Assembly: GCA_000697455.1 (NCBI GenBank)
Contig: JNET01031818.1
Span: 1 to 20,802, forward strand
Length of the DNA: 20,802 nucleotides
Direction of reading: 5' to 3'
Source: Basidiobolus heterosporus B8920
Lineage: Eukaryota > Basidiobolomycota > Basidiobolomycetes > Basidiobolales > Basidiobolaceae
The notes beneath the pieces were generated by a model. That model did no database searches, was not told the DNA's origin, and saw only the letters and a program-made list of their open reading frames with translations. Each line of letters starts with the position of its first letter. The first letter of the stretch is position 1. Made by a program: the position numbers and the translations under genes. Below are positions 1 through 9,640 of this stretch, in pieces.

Positions 1-1
1 C

Positions 2-154
2 CACTTTATTAGAGAAGCTATAGAAAATAAGTTAGTAGACTTGGTTTATTGTCCAACTGAACAAATGGTTACAGACATTGTAACCAAACCATTAGCTAGA
101 GAGAAATTTGAATATTTAAGAAACCACTCAGGATTAGTGCGTATGAATATTTAG
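2..154 (+). CDS. C-terminal end of Ty1/copia pol (RNase H), partial
   Basis: The first 50 codons of the window are open and end in TAG at 152-154. The peptide contains IREAIENKLVDLVYCPTEQM and TDIVTKPLAREKFEYLR. This is the usual extreme C-terminus of Ty1/copia polyproteins, just after the RNase H domain (established family pattern: CPTxxMxADxxTKPL). The element extends upstream beyond the window, so integrase, reverse transcriptase and the 5' LTR cannot be seen and it is unknown whether the element is intact. There is no stop or frameshift within the visible part, which suggests a fairly young copy. The stop is followed directly by a polypurine tract and an LTR, as expected for this class. 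Confidence 0.85.
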   Translation, partial: HFIREAIENKLVDLVYCPTEQMVTDIVTKPLAREKFEYLRNHSGLVRMNI

Positions 155-165
155 TTGAGTGGGAG
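155..165 (+). other. Polypurine tract of copia element
   Basis: TTGAGTGGGAG lies between the pol stop codon and the LTR start. In Ty1/copia elements a purine-rich run of this kind primes plus-strand DNA synthesis immediately before the 3' LTR. The assignment rests on position and composition. Confidence 0.65.
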
Positions 166-471
166 TATTGAAATTCAGATAATTTAGCACCTAATTATTC
201 ATACTTGATCTCATCCTTATTGTATTTACTTAGCAATTTCCTTGAACCCAAAGTTCACACTCGGGTTTTACTTAGAAGTACCCAGAATACTTGACTTTTG
301 AAAACATGTCCAAATGACCCCAAACTTTGCACACGTGCTCCTGGGACCTTCCTTAATTTCTATACATTGCATTGTTTACCTCTTGACAAAAATATAAAAG
401 CCAACTTTATATTCAATAAATCTACAAGTGAAAATCACATATTCTTCTAATTCTCCAAATCACTTCCAATA
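166..471 (+). repeat. Probable 3' LTR of the copia element
   Basis: The stretch starts with TATTGAA right after the polypurine tract and ends near CCAATA at 471, giving short imperfect inverted ends (TATTG...CAATA). It contains a TATA-like box TATAAAAG at 393-400 and an AATAAA signal at 415-420, which fits a U3-R-U5 layout of about 306 bp. The 3' boundary is inferred, because the matching 5' LTR and the target-site duplication lie outside the window. The five bases after the proposed end are ACTCC. A second copy of these at the far end of the element would confirm the boundary. Confidence 0.6.
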
Positions 472-1161
472 ACTCCAAGAATCTCACAGCAAAAAGTAGT
501 AACAATGCCAATAGACTTCAAGTCCTGAGATGCTGGAACATTTTCACAGATATTTTTTTATATTCAAGAAAGATACTTGAATCTGGTGGATAAATTCAAG
601 TTGTCCAAGTGAATTGTGATGGGGAGAAATAAAAAAGGAAATATAACATGAAGGAGATTCTGTATGAGTAATTTTGTACCCAGTTATGTGAATTTCATCA
701 AATATTATACCAGTACCAGCATTTTCTAGTCCAAAAACAATTACATATTCAAACTAACTCATAAAGCCTCAAAGCAGTATGGTTGAGGCTCGTAGATATT
801 TACAAGGTAATATCAATGATGAGTTAAACGCTACACTATATTTACACCATATTTACACCATATTCAATAAGATCCATTTATTTTCACCATCTATTTACTA
901 TACATAGATGACTAATAAGAAACATCTACGACCCTATTTTGATTTATGATGATTAAGCCAAATTGTGATTATCAAGTTGGAATTCAGTAATCATTGATCT
1001 CTTCGTGAAATTGTTCCTTGATTATCATGTGATTTAGGTAGTGTACCAGCAATGGATCCCTTCGTATTTCCAAATTTATTCTAGTTAGCGTAACTTGAAG
1101 TATACACATTATATTGTCCCTATACCTAACCATACCAGTTGTTCATATTCTCCCATTTCTG
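472..1161. other. Intergenic region upstream of PEX16, no gene seen
   Basis: No supported gene. It holds a small inverted repeat, ATTCAAG at 562-568 and CTTGAAT at 576-582 with a 7-nt loop. It also holds two tandem copies of an 11-mer TATTTACACCA at 839-860. From 505 there is a short reading frame with stops (MPIDFKS then a stop, then about 27 open codons) that is too weak to call a gene relic. The PEX16 promoter must lie at the right-hand end; I see no clear TATA box close to its ATG. Confidence 0.5.
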
Positions 1162-2669
1162 ATGGAAAAATACGAAGAGTTTATTCTAAAGAATGCTTCC
1201 CAGGTCAGCGGAATCGAAAGCTTCTTACGCTCCTTAACATACGTGTTACCAGGTATTTATGTGTTGACTAATTGACCGGAAAGCAGCCTGACTAATAAGT
1301 GTTGTATTGCTTTTAAGGAAGATTCAATGACTCTGAGTTCGCTTCTGAAGCTTGTAAGCTTATCAAATATACTGTACTGCTGTCTTTACTTTGTATATTG
1401 AGTTTCTATCTTGTTTGTTAGTGTTTGCCTTTATCAATCTTTTGGGCTTATATCACGACAAAATCTTGGTGAAGGCTGCATCAAATCATTATCAAGAGAC
1501 TGGTGAAAAGCCTCCAAGCCCCAGCAACTTTAATAGATATGTGCGCTACCTTTATCGCTCCTCCGATAACTATCGTCGGGTCTCGATTGTACTTACTGTA
1601 CTTCAATATACTGAAGTACTTATTGAGATGGGGATACAAAAGAAATGGGGGAAAGAAAAGAAATGGAATGTGGTTTTGTTCATTGAGGGTTTAAAGTAAG
1701 TTCGATAACTGGAGAAATGAGGTATTCTTTGGTTCCCGAAAATAACCATTAACTCTATTTCCATTAGAGCTGCTCTTAGGTTCTCTTTGGTTCATATGTC
1801 AGGAAATCGAACCCTTGTTTCCCCACCTCACCCAGAAAGAGAGGCAGATCCCTCTACTATCCAAAGTGACAAGACATCAGTCAAAACACCTACTTGGACA
1901 GGCTCAAGAACTGGGCAGAATCACCCAGCCATCGATACAATTGTTCAAGACAAGCGGGGTAATCTTCGGGTGACCGATTATGTTCTATCGAAGGTTTTAG
2001 ATGTTGAGAGCGCAAGAAAGCCGCTGGATTTGATTCGCGCGTTATCTGGATGGGGAGGTATTGGGGAGATACTCTTTATTCTTAGACCAGTACTCTACGG
2101 TAATTTACCTGAATGCACATTGACATTGTACTGGTTAAGTTAATGATATGGTTCGTTTTAGTCTTTCTGGTGAAGAAGTATGGGAATCAATCCTGGAAGC
2201 CGTGGATAGTATCTCTCTTGGTTGAGTATACCAGTCGAAAATCAACCGAATATCATCTAGAGACAAGTGGTGGCTTTAGAGCTGCTAGTAGCTTGGAGCA
2301 AGAAGAGCACAAGCGTCGTCAATGGCTTCTAGTTTTCTATCTTCTTCGTGGCCCGTTCTATGAGAAGATAACCAAGTAAGTGATCATGATAGCTTGGGGA
2401 TAATTCGGTGATTAACACCATCAATGTTGCAGACCTCAAATACAGGAATTCTGTAAATCCGCCAGCAAAAAGCCAATCATCTCGCTCTTCTCCGGTAAGT
2501 AGGGCACACATGCAAGAATCTCTAAAGAAAACTAACCCCTTTCGCTAGGCGTTTTACAAGACTACATGCCGCTCTGGGAGAATATTTATTTCTACAGTAA
2601 GTTCTAGGAAATGCCATACTAGTCATTGATCCCATCTAATTTCGGTGATATCTAGCCTCTGCTTCTTAA
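1162..2669 (+). CDS. PEX16: Peroxisomal membrane biogenesis protein Pex16
   Basis: Eight exons: 1162-1252, 1318-1353, 1422-1695, 1768-2099, 2162-2375, 2433-2494, 2549-2596, 2656-2669. All seven introns are GT..AG, 54-72 nt, and splicing gives 356 residues, a normal Pex16 length. The start ATG opens MEKYEEFILKNASQVSG. Diagnostic stretches follow in order: LPGRFNDSEFASEAL, INLLGLYHDKIL, the NRTLVSPP segment in the middle, RPVLYVFLVKKYG and QSWKPW in the second hydrophobic half, and a short PLWENIYFYTSAS tail. Pex16 is an integral ER/peroxisome membrane protein that helps deliver peroxisomal membrane proteins with Pex3 and Pex19 (known from other organisms). Budding yeast lacks it, while filamentous fungi and animals have it. 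Its 3' end faces PEX13. The family call is secure; the tiny last exon is the least certain boundary. Confidence 0.9.
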
Positions 2670-3047
2670 ACATAACTACAACTGTATATTCGTCACACGT
2701 CTTCCTATATTCGTTTAATCACTGGCTTGTAGCAATCGAGAGGATGATGACATTGTCGTCACTAAATCATCCCTATAACCATTTATATAACCACTCGTAT
2801 AAACCTTATTCTCTGAGATTTTATTCAATGATTGCTAGTAGTTACAGTAGTGCGAGTGCGAGTGCGAGTGCGAGAGTGAGTAAAATGTTGGAATCTATGA
2901 AACTCGCTATTTTCGTTCAAGATGGGTAATATTTAACAATGGATAGAAGACCTGTGAAGGGACGAAACGTTACTAAGGTTTAATACACGCGTTTCGTTGG
3001 GATGGGAGGGCAGGTCGATGACCACGTATGACAGTGCTTCTGGTAGA
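2670..3047. other. Shared 3' region between convergent PEX16 and PEX13
   Basis: These 378 bp between two converging stop codons carry no supported gene. They must hold both 3' UTRs and polyadenylation sites. The only clear structure is the hexanucleotide repeat annotated separately. Confidence 0.6.
2849..2874 (+). repeat. AGTGCG hexanucleotide microsatellite
   Basis: Four perfect head-to-tail copies of AGTGCG followed by AG. The repeat lies in the probable 3' UTR of PEX16 and outside any coding exon in my model. It could be polymorphic in length between strains. Confidence 0.9.
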
Positions 3048-4184
3048 CTATTTCGAGCTCACCTCATTACTGGTAGGCGATTTCTTCTCCAGAATCTCAA
3101 CATAGTTTGATGGGAAGATGCCAATCTGGCCATTGCGAAGTCTACCTCTCCACCAATCACATGGTTGCCCGTGGAGATCAACCTTGCTGAGGACAGCAAT
3201 AACATCACCACGTTTTAAATTAAGTTCAACATTGTTATCACCATTGAAGTCATACACTGCTCTGGCGAACTCGACATCTTTGGGAAGAGATCCTGGCTGC
3301 CCGTTTGCACTTGGAGCCGGAAGGATGCCTTTTGCTTGTTGTCGTTTAGCTAGTGAAACTATCAACCGGTGCATAAGGAATGGAATACCAAGCACCACCA
3401 GTAGGAAAATAATTACTGGACGCTTGGACGATTTGCTTTGTTGAAATCCATTAAAGTCAGCGACATTGAGATCACCAAGATTTACTGGAGGCTTCTTTCC
3501 GGTTATACGATATAGGAAACTCCGAAGAGTGCGGACTAAAGAAAATATGCCCAAGATTTGGCCCAAATGCATTCGAAGACGACTAAATTGATCAATTACT
3601 CCGATCACAGCCATGAAGGATGAGTGTGTGGCCATAAACGTGGATTCCAACATATGCGCAAATCCACCGAAGGCATTCACAATATTGTCGATAGTTTGGA
3701 AAGCAGGCTGCACTGTGGACTCGACAGTATTTAGAAGACTGGGTCCACCTTGTGGGCCATTGGGACCCATTCCCATACCACCGTACCCTCCACCATAACG
3801 AGAGCCATATCCGCCATAATTACCGAAGCCTCCGTAGCTACCATATCCTCCAACGCCATAAGCTCCACCGTAACGAGATCCATAAGTTGAATAGCCTGTT
3901 CCCATGTTATTATATCCACCATTATAACTTGGCTGATATCCCATCATGCCACCATATGATCCTAACATTACGAACAAAATAGCTTAAGATTTTTGTCTAT
4001 TTTTAAAAGGAAAGAAACTATCAAGTATACCTGTAGCTAATAGATTTAGGTTCGATGGTCTTTCAGGGATTACAGGAGGAGTGAGCCCTGAAGATATGGC
4101 TGCAGTAGGTGCAACGTCTCCGGACACTTGAGGGACTGCTGAAGGATGTGTGACTTTTTCCCAAGGCTTTGGTGGGGAGGACAT
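3048..4184 (-). CDS. PEX13: Peroxisomal import docking protein Pex13
   Basis: Two exons on the minus strand, 4184-4031 and 3961-3048, with a 69-nt intron at 3962-4030; 355 residues, ending in TAG. The start at 4184 gives MSSPPKPWE, the classic Pex13 opening. An in-frame extension further upstream starts with GTG and was not used. Layout: Pro-rich N-terminus (PPVIPERP at 37-43), a dense Tyr-Gly-rich domain at about 53-120, a helical region at about 130-205, a membrane span at about 233-250, and a C-terminal SH3 domain at about 280-342 with the ARAVYDF motif, paired WW at 321-322 and GIFPSNYV. Pex13 sits in the peroxisomal membrane and, with Pex14, docks the cargo receptor Pex5. Its SH3 domain binds Pex14/Pex5 and its YG region is reported to form the permeable meshwork of the import pore. 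Convergent with PEX16; its promoter region is shared with the SYO1-like gene. Confidence 0.95.
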
Positions 4185-4646
4185 ATGAGGAACAAGACGT
4201 TGAAGAAAACCGAGCAGCTTCACTAGCGTCAGAAACCAAGAATTAATATAGTGAAGTGATCGAGAACCGGTTCGGATCAGCTGATCTATATCTCTTTGAA
4301 TCGAGCTAGTCAGTTTTGGATTAAATAATTGTTATTGGTAACATGATTAAAAGATGACTATCATATGATATCTCGGCCCTTTGCCAGATCATGTATTAGT
4401 AATGTTAATCATATTTAGTAGTACCTTTTCGATAAACACATGTTTCTTTCAGAGTTCTATGGAAAAATCCATATTTAGCTTAAATTTAAACGATATATCA
4501 ATACATTTGACATATAGTGATTAGATTGTATAAAAAAACTCGTAAAACAAAAAAGAAATTTGAAAAAAAAATCATCAAATGGAATGCTTGTATTTCCGAG
4601 AAGAGTTAGCGAGTGCCAATACAGTTATCAAACAAGTGGTTTCATA
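4185..4646. promoter_or_regulatory. Divergent promoter region, PEX13 and SYO1-like gene
   Basis: These 462 bp separate the two start codons and must contain both promoters. The stretch is AT-rich with A-runs just upstream of the SYO1-like start. I recognise no specific factor site. An in-frame extension of the SYO1-like exon back to about 4560 lacks family similarity, so the ATG at 4647 is preferred. Confidence 0.5.
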
Positions 4647-7153
4647 ATGGGTAAAGTACATAGAAAGAAGGCTTCTCGTCAACGTCCTAATCCTACCGGA
4701 ATACCTTCGGTTGCTGATGTAAATAAAGAGGAAAGTCAACTTCAGAGTGGGGCTAGACCGGAAGATGTATTACCTGTTATTCAGAAGGTAAGCAGGCTCA
4801 ACAATACTTGTCACCTTTCCTTTACTGAGCCATTACTCGAAATTAGCTTTCGGCTCCAGAGGCTTCTGATCGTGCCTGGGCAGCAGCTGGTGTGTCCAAT
4901 TTACTACTCTCAGACCCTAAAACACGTCGTCTTTTATTGTCGAAAAACCTGGTTGGTTTACTAATTGAAAGATTAACTGACGATAACATCGATGTATTGG
5001 TTGAAGCAGCTGGTGCTCTTAGGTTCGTTTTTAGAATATAAACAAGATTTGAGGTGGTTCCTATACTGATCCTTTCCAACAGAAATTTGGCTAGCATTGG
5101 TGGAGACGAAGTTTGCGGAGAGATGTTCAACAAAAATATCTTGTCTCCTATTCAAGCCTTGGTTCCTAAAGTAAATCATAGCTCTACTCGAAACACACCA
5201 AGCTTCAAATACGATACTAATGGCTAACGTCGTAAACAGGTTTCTCAAATCATTAATGATATTTTGAATGACGTTCCTGCGAGTTCCGAAGAAGAAAAGG
5301 AGAAGCGCAAGTCTATTTGGGACTTCTCAGACAACATTATTTGTATCATTTGGAGCTTGAGGTAATTTATTCATCAGTTGTAGACATATCTCGCAATTTA
5401 CTGATACAAAGATTAGTGAGACATCCGAGAAAATCTTCAACTCTATCAACAAAGCCAACTTCCTTCCTTTCTTGATGTCGTTCATTTCTGCATCGGAAAA
5501 ACTTCCCCTCAAGCCCGTTCTCTCTGCAGGTAGAATCCCTTGCTCACATATGGCTCTTCTGCCAAAGACTAATCGCTTTCCATGAATTAGCTCAAGCACT
5601 CAACGCTCTTACGGATGATAACAAGGATGCATTCAAGTTCTTTGGTCACCACCACGAATATATCAGCCTCCTCGGTAGCATGGTAACCACTCCACCATCT
5701 GAAGATCGTATTCAACTGTCAATCTTGGCTGCGGGTAAACCTCACAAAGACTAAAGCACCTTTCCTCATAGTTACAATATTAACGTTAAGTTGATTGTTA
5801 GGTATTCTAATTAATCTCCGCCCCATGATTGCCGATCCTACTGATGACTCCACTGATATCATTAAGGCGATTGGTCCCCTCCTCATTAATTGCCTTCAAT
5901 ATGACATCCAAGCAGCCGCTAAGGAGGCCGTTGACCTTGCTGGGGTAATCAAAACCAGAGAGCAATCTCAGGATTTCAACCAGCTGAGCAAAGATCAATC
6001 TACCGAGGAAGAGCGACTTGCTACAATTGATCAACGCATAGTTACATTGCAATTTTGCCTTGAACTTCTTGCCAACCTTAGTGCTGAAGATATTGCTGAA
6101 GAGGAGCAATGGGAGGACGCAAATGGGGATGATGACGATGATGCTATGTCTGATTCATCAGTTGTTGATATTCCTGCAGATATTGTTATGGATGAGCACA
6201 ATAACGAAGCTCAAGCCTTCCAAGAATCTGACAATAGCTTATTCTCTGCTGCTCTTCCCTACCTCATTCCCTTGGGTACACCTACACCAATTTCTTTCCC
6301 TCCCCAAACACCGGACGAGAAGCCTATCTCTCCTACCACTACCAACGCGCTCTCCGTTCTTCATCTTCGCGCACTCTCCTGCCTCAACAATTTCCTGATC
6401 ACCATGTCAGAGAACACCGCCAGAAGCTGGTTCAAGCAACACCAAGACGATGTTAATCGTTGTTGGAATTGGCTGTTTGAGGTTGCAAACACCACCGCTG
6501 GTTCTGGTGTGGTTGTTGGACAAGACCAAGAGAGTCGAGCTTCAGTCATGGAAGCAGTCATTGGTTGTTTGTGGACTCTCGCACGTGGTGCCGAGGCAGC
6601 AGTTGTACGTTCAATTTCAACAATTTATTACTCATCTGAATCTTTTCTAAATATTACTTTGCAATAGCCCGCTACCGAAGCACAAATTGCCGCGTTGATA
6701 CAATCCTATCACTCCACTGCCGTGGACTCTATGCGCGTCAAATGCATTGGTCTTCTTGGTGTTCTTGCCCAAAGAAAGCCAGGATTCATTGAAGCCAACA
6801 AGGTGATCGGATCATTCATGATCGGTCTTATTCAAGAAATCACCAAAACTTCGGTAGAAGTATTAGTAGAAGTATTAAACGCCATATATGATATCTACGG
6901 AGACCTCTCCTACGATTATGATCGTCCGGTCTTTGTTGAAGGGAAATTCTTAGATGTTCTCAAGCAGTCCACAGGAGAATTCCGTAAAATGGTAGGCATC
7001 TTTCAATATTCTATTTAGCAAAAATACACCGCTTACATTTCTTCGTAGGTCAAGGTCGTTGATCGTCGTAAGCAAAAGCTACTTAGACAGAGAGCTGACG
7101 AGGCCTATCTCAACCTCAACGCTTTTATCAAATACAAGCAGAGTGAGTTATAG
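4647..7153 (+). CDS. SYO1: SYO1/HEATR3-like ribosomal-protein import chaperone
   Basis: Nine exons: 4647-4787, 4847-5022, 5083-5170, 5240-5361, 5417-5529, 5591-5734, 5802-6604, 6668-6991, 7049-7153. Splicing gives 671 residues, close to the roughly 680 of human HEATR3. The start MGKVHRKKASRQRPNPTG matches the basic opening of the family. Helical ARM/HEAT repeats follow (for example RAWAAAGVSNLLL, VLVEAAGALRNLASIGG, IICIIWSLSETSEK). An acidic loop lies at about 357-395 with five Asp in a row (371-375). More repeats end in VVDRRKQKLLRQRADEAYLNLNAFIKYK. In yeasts Syo1 co-imports Rpl5 and Rpl11 through Kap104, and the acidic loop binds Rpl11 (known). Here the inserted loop is present, but I see no Pro-Tyr of a PY-NLS in the first 30 residues. 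Tail to tail with guanine deaminase, 210 bp apart, with AATAAA at 7294-7299. Confidence 0.88.
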
Positions 7154-7363
7154 AGTAGTGATTGTATAGAACGTCAAGGGTGTGTCAAACCCCTGTTTTG
7201 AGATACCTTATTTTTTTATCTGTCATTGCTGTCTACTCTCCGCCACCTCCCAGGTTTATTATTATACACTATATTTCAGCATTAGGTAATATAAATAAAT
7301 GAATATTAATCTAGAATCTCCGGTGCATTTATTTAAAGGGCAGTGATACAAACTATGTATAAA

Positions 7364-8806
7364 TTAGATCCGAACTTTTCTTCCTTGAACCCATACCTCT
7401 CTGATGTTACGATCATCACCGATATGAATGAACTTTTGGAAAGCATCTTCAACTGTGTCGTAGACAAATAACTCGACAGGGTTTGCGAGACTCTCGTTAT
7501 CTTCGAAATTGGACAGATCAATTAGCAGCGCGTCTAATGATTTTCCTACTTCAAATGATCCGACTTCATGATGAATTCCAAGCGCTTCAGCACCACCCAT
7601 AGTCGCGAGCCAGAACGCTTCTTTGTAGTTGAGTAGAAGGGAATCATTATCGATGACGTCTGCAGTTTTATCTTCTTCGAGGCGTGCTACTTCTAAGAAG
7701 CGGGATGTGATCACCGCTTGTCGGATGGCCGAAAGCATTGCGATAGAGTAACCACCTGCGATATCGGTACCCAGGCCACATTTGACTCCGTGACGCCACA
7801 ATCTCTTGACCGAGAGCGCACCGTTACCGAAGTAGCTATTTGAAAGTGGACAATGAGAGATAGCTGCGCCACGAGCTTTTAGAATGTCCAAGTCAGCGTC
7901 TACTAATCGAGTGCCGTGAGCAAGAACCGTTCTGTTGTTCAGTAGCTTGTAATTGTCGAATACATCAGCATCGTTTTTTCCGTCGTGAAGTTGATGAACG
8001 AAGTCGACTTCAGCAATGGACTCGGAAATATGGGATTGGATGGGAAGGTTATAACGTTCAGCGATCTCACCCAGTGCTCGCAATAATTTATCACTGCATG
8101 TGGGAATAAACCTGGGTGTCACCACGGGAGTGACTAATGGGTTTTTCTTGTCCAATGTAAACTTGACAAACTCCTCAACATCTCGGATAGAATCTTCAGT
8201 ATCACAAGAGTATACCGCAGATCCATGCTGGTCTAGACTAGGGATACCAACAAATCCTCGCATCCCATATTCCTCCAGCAACTCGACAAAGAGCTCACTT
8301 GATTTGAGATCAATGGTCAGAAAGTAAAGCCCGGTGGTAGTACCATTTTTCAAGGCTCGGCGAATTTGACGACTGTAAACTGCCCGAGCAAAATCCAATT
8401 CTTTAAATTTGGATTCGTAATTAAAAGCGTATTTGTTTAGCCAATCGAAAAGTGGAGTTTCGCAAGCAGTGCCAGTGTATGGATACTGTGGAGCGTGATG
8501 ATGGGTATCAATAAAGCCTGGGATGAGGAACTGAGTCTCTCCCATCTCTATGAACTCTATCTCGCTAGCTTTAACGACATCAAGCAATTCTTTGCCTTTC
8601 CCAGAACTGACCGACTCAACAAATTGAATTTTCCCTTCTTGGCTCACACCTGAAAAGAAAGTATTGGTTAAAGTTGGAACACAATGAGCAACGACTATGG
8701 AAAATGACTTACCACAAAGGTGGTTCTCTAGGAGCTCCAGTTTGTCCTTGCTGGGTGTATGAATTAGGGTTCCTTTGAAGACGGTTTTTAGATTTGTAAG
8801 GCTCAT
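7364..8806 (-). CDS. Guanine deaminase
   Basis: Two exons, 8806-8713 and 8649-7364. The 63-nt intron at 8650-8712 (GTAAGT...TTTTCAG) is a multiple of three and free of stops, so the unspliced frame is open and would wrongly add 21 residues after Gly32. The spliced protein has 459 residues, usual for the family. It is a zinc amidohydrolase of the guanine deaminase (cytosolic, guanine to xanthine plus ammonia) type. Visible motifs: PGFIDTHHHAPQYP with the HxH metal pair at 81 and 83, QSHISE, VLAHGT, SHCPLSNSYFGNGAL and CGLGTDIAGGYS with the catalytic Asp. The GTDxAGGYS motif favours guanine deaminase over other amidohydrolases such as chlorohydrolase-type enzymes. It would release nitrogen from purines, and a peptide transporter gene lies next along, though 2.1 kb away. 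Confidence 0.92.
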   Translation of the reverse strand: MSLTNLKTVFKGTLIHTPSKDKLELLENHLCGKSFSIVVAHCVPTLTNTFFSGVSQEGKIQFVESVSSGKGKELLDVVKASEIEFIEMGETQFLIPGFIDTHHHAPQYPYTGTACETPLFDWLNKYAFNYESKFKELDFARAVYSRQIRRALKNGTTTGLYFLTIDLKSSELFVELLEEYGMRGFVGIPSLDQHGSAVYSCDTEDSIRDVEEFVKFTLDKKNPLVTPVVTPRFIPTCSDKLLRALGEIAERYNLPIQSHISESIAEVDFVHQLHDGKNDADVFDNYKLLNNRTVLAHGTRLVDADLDILKARGAAISHCPLSNSYFGNGALSVKRLWRHGVKCGLGTDIAGGYSIAMLSAIRQAVITSRFLEVARLEEDKTADVIDNDSLLLNYKEAFWLATMGGAEALGIHHEVGSFEVGKSLDALLIDLSNFEDNESLANPVELFVYDTVEDAFQKFIHIGDDRNIREVWVQGRKVRI

Positions 8807-9620
8807 TTCTTTACGTATTGTCTAATTTTCAAACTCAAACAACGATTTACAAAAAAACTTGGTGAGGTGCCACAAGCTATAAAGGCAGCGATGTGAAACA
8901 TGACACGCGTGGATTTGTGGCTTATTAAATTCTAAGAAATGATCAAAACAAAATCCCCTCTATTTAGTTAGAGACAAATCCGATGATTTTTGCAAAAGTG
9001 TTAATGATTGCCAGAATTATTCAGACAAGTTAAGCTAAATTAATTATGGAAAATTCATGATAAAAAACGCTAGGAAAAAGCATTAGCTTCAAATAAACGA
9101 ATGTATCCTATTTGTATAAATCATAGAATAGATGTTGGTTGAGAACCAAGAAAACCTTTCTCTAGTTACATGATCTCATTTAGCCAGTTCTATCAGGAAA
9201 ATCAATGATTTTCGCCTTGCTTTGAACATCTGGTGACCCGTTTGTGTCCAAAAGCAATGAATCACCAGCGAAATTCTCTACCTGAGAAACAACCAATTAT
9301 CTCGCGTAGTTATGAACTTTTTAATGGTGTTGATTACATTGTACACATAAGAGCATAGTCAACCCTAGCAAGAGTCGAATCTTGTCTTCCACGCAGCCCG
9401 GCACTACTGTATATCCGTTGGGGTTTCGCTATTTCCGTAGGGACATAATGCCAAAGCTTGAATCCCAAAGCCTGGATCCCAAAAATCCGAAATCTTGAGA
9501 GGTCGAGTGATTTTGCAACAAAAGGATTCAAGCTAAGAGCGGTGAAGCCAACCGAATTTAACCTTCATTCTACCTTTAAGCTTAGAGTTTAGCGTTTGCC
9601 GTCTGGTGCATTTTCGAGTC

Positions 9621-9640
9621 ATGATCATGATCATGATCAT
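9621..9640. repeat. Perfect 20-bp palindrome made of ATGATC repeats
   Basis: Three copies of ATGATC plus AT form a sequence identical to its own reverse complement, preceded by GTC. It could be a simple-sequence repeat or a site for a dimeric DNA-binding protein. No more can be said from sequence. Confidence 0.85.

Noticed and set aside
505-660. Decayed gag-like reading frame after the LTR
   Set aside because: Only about 45 codons with several stops and no gag motif; sequence after a 3' LTR should be host DNA.
9334-9531. Minus-strand open frame with a GRQDSTLARVDYAL segment, and a nearby TCGAAT that resembles a tRNA B box
   Set aside because: The peptide has no family match I can name. The stem around the B-box-like sequence has the wrong loop size and no A box or acceptor stem, so neither a gene nor a tRNA is supported.
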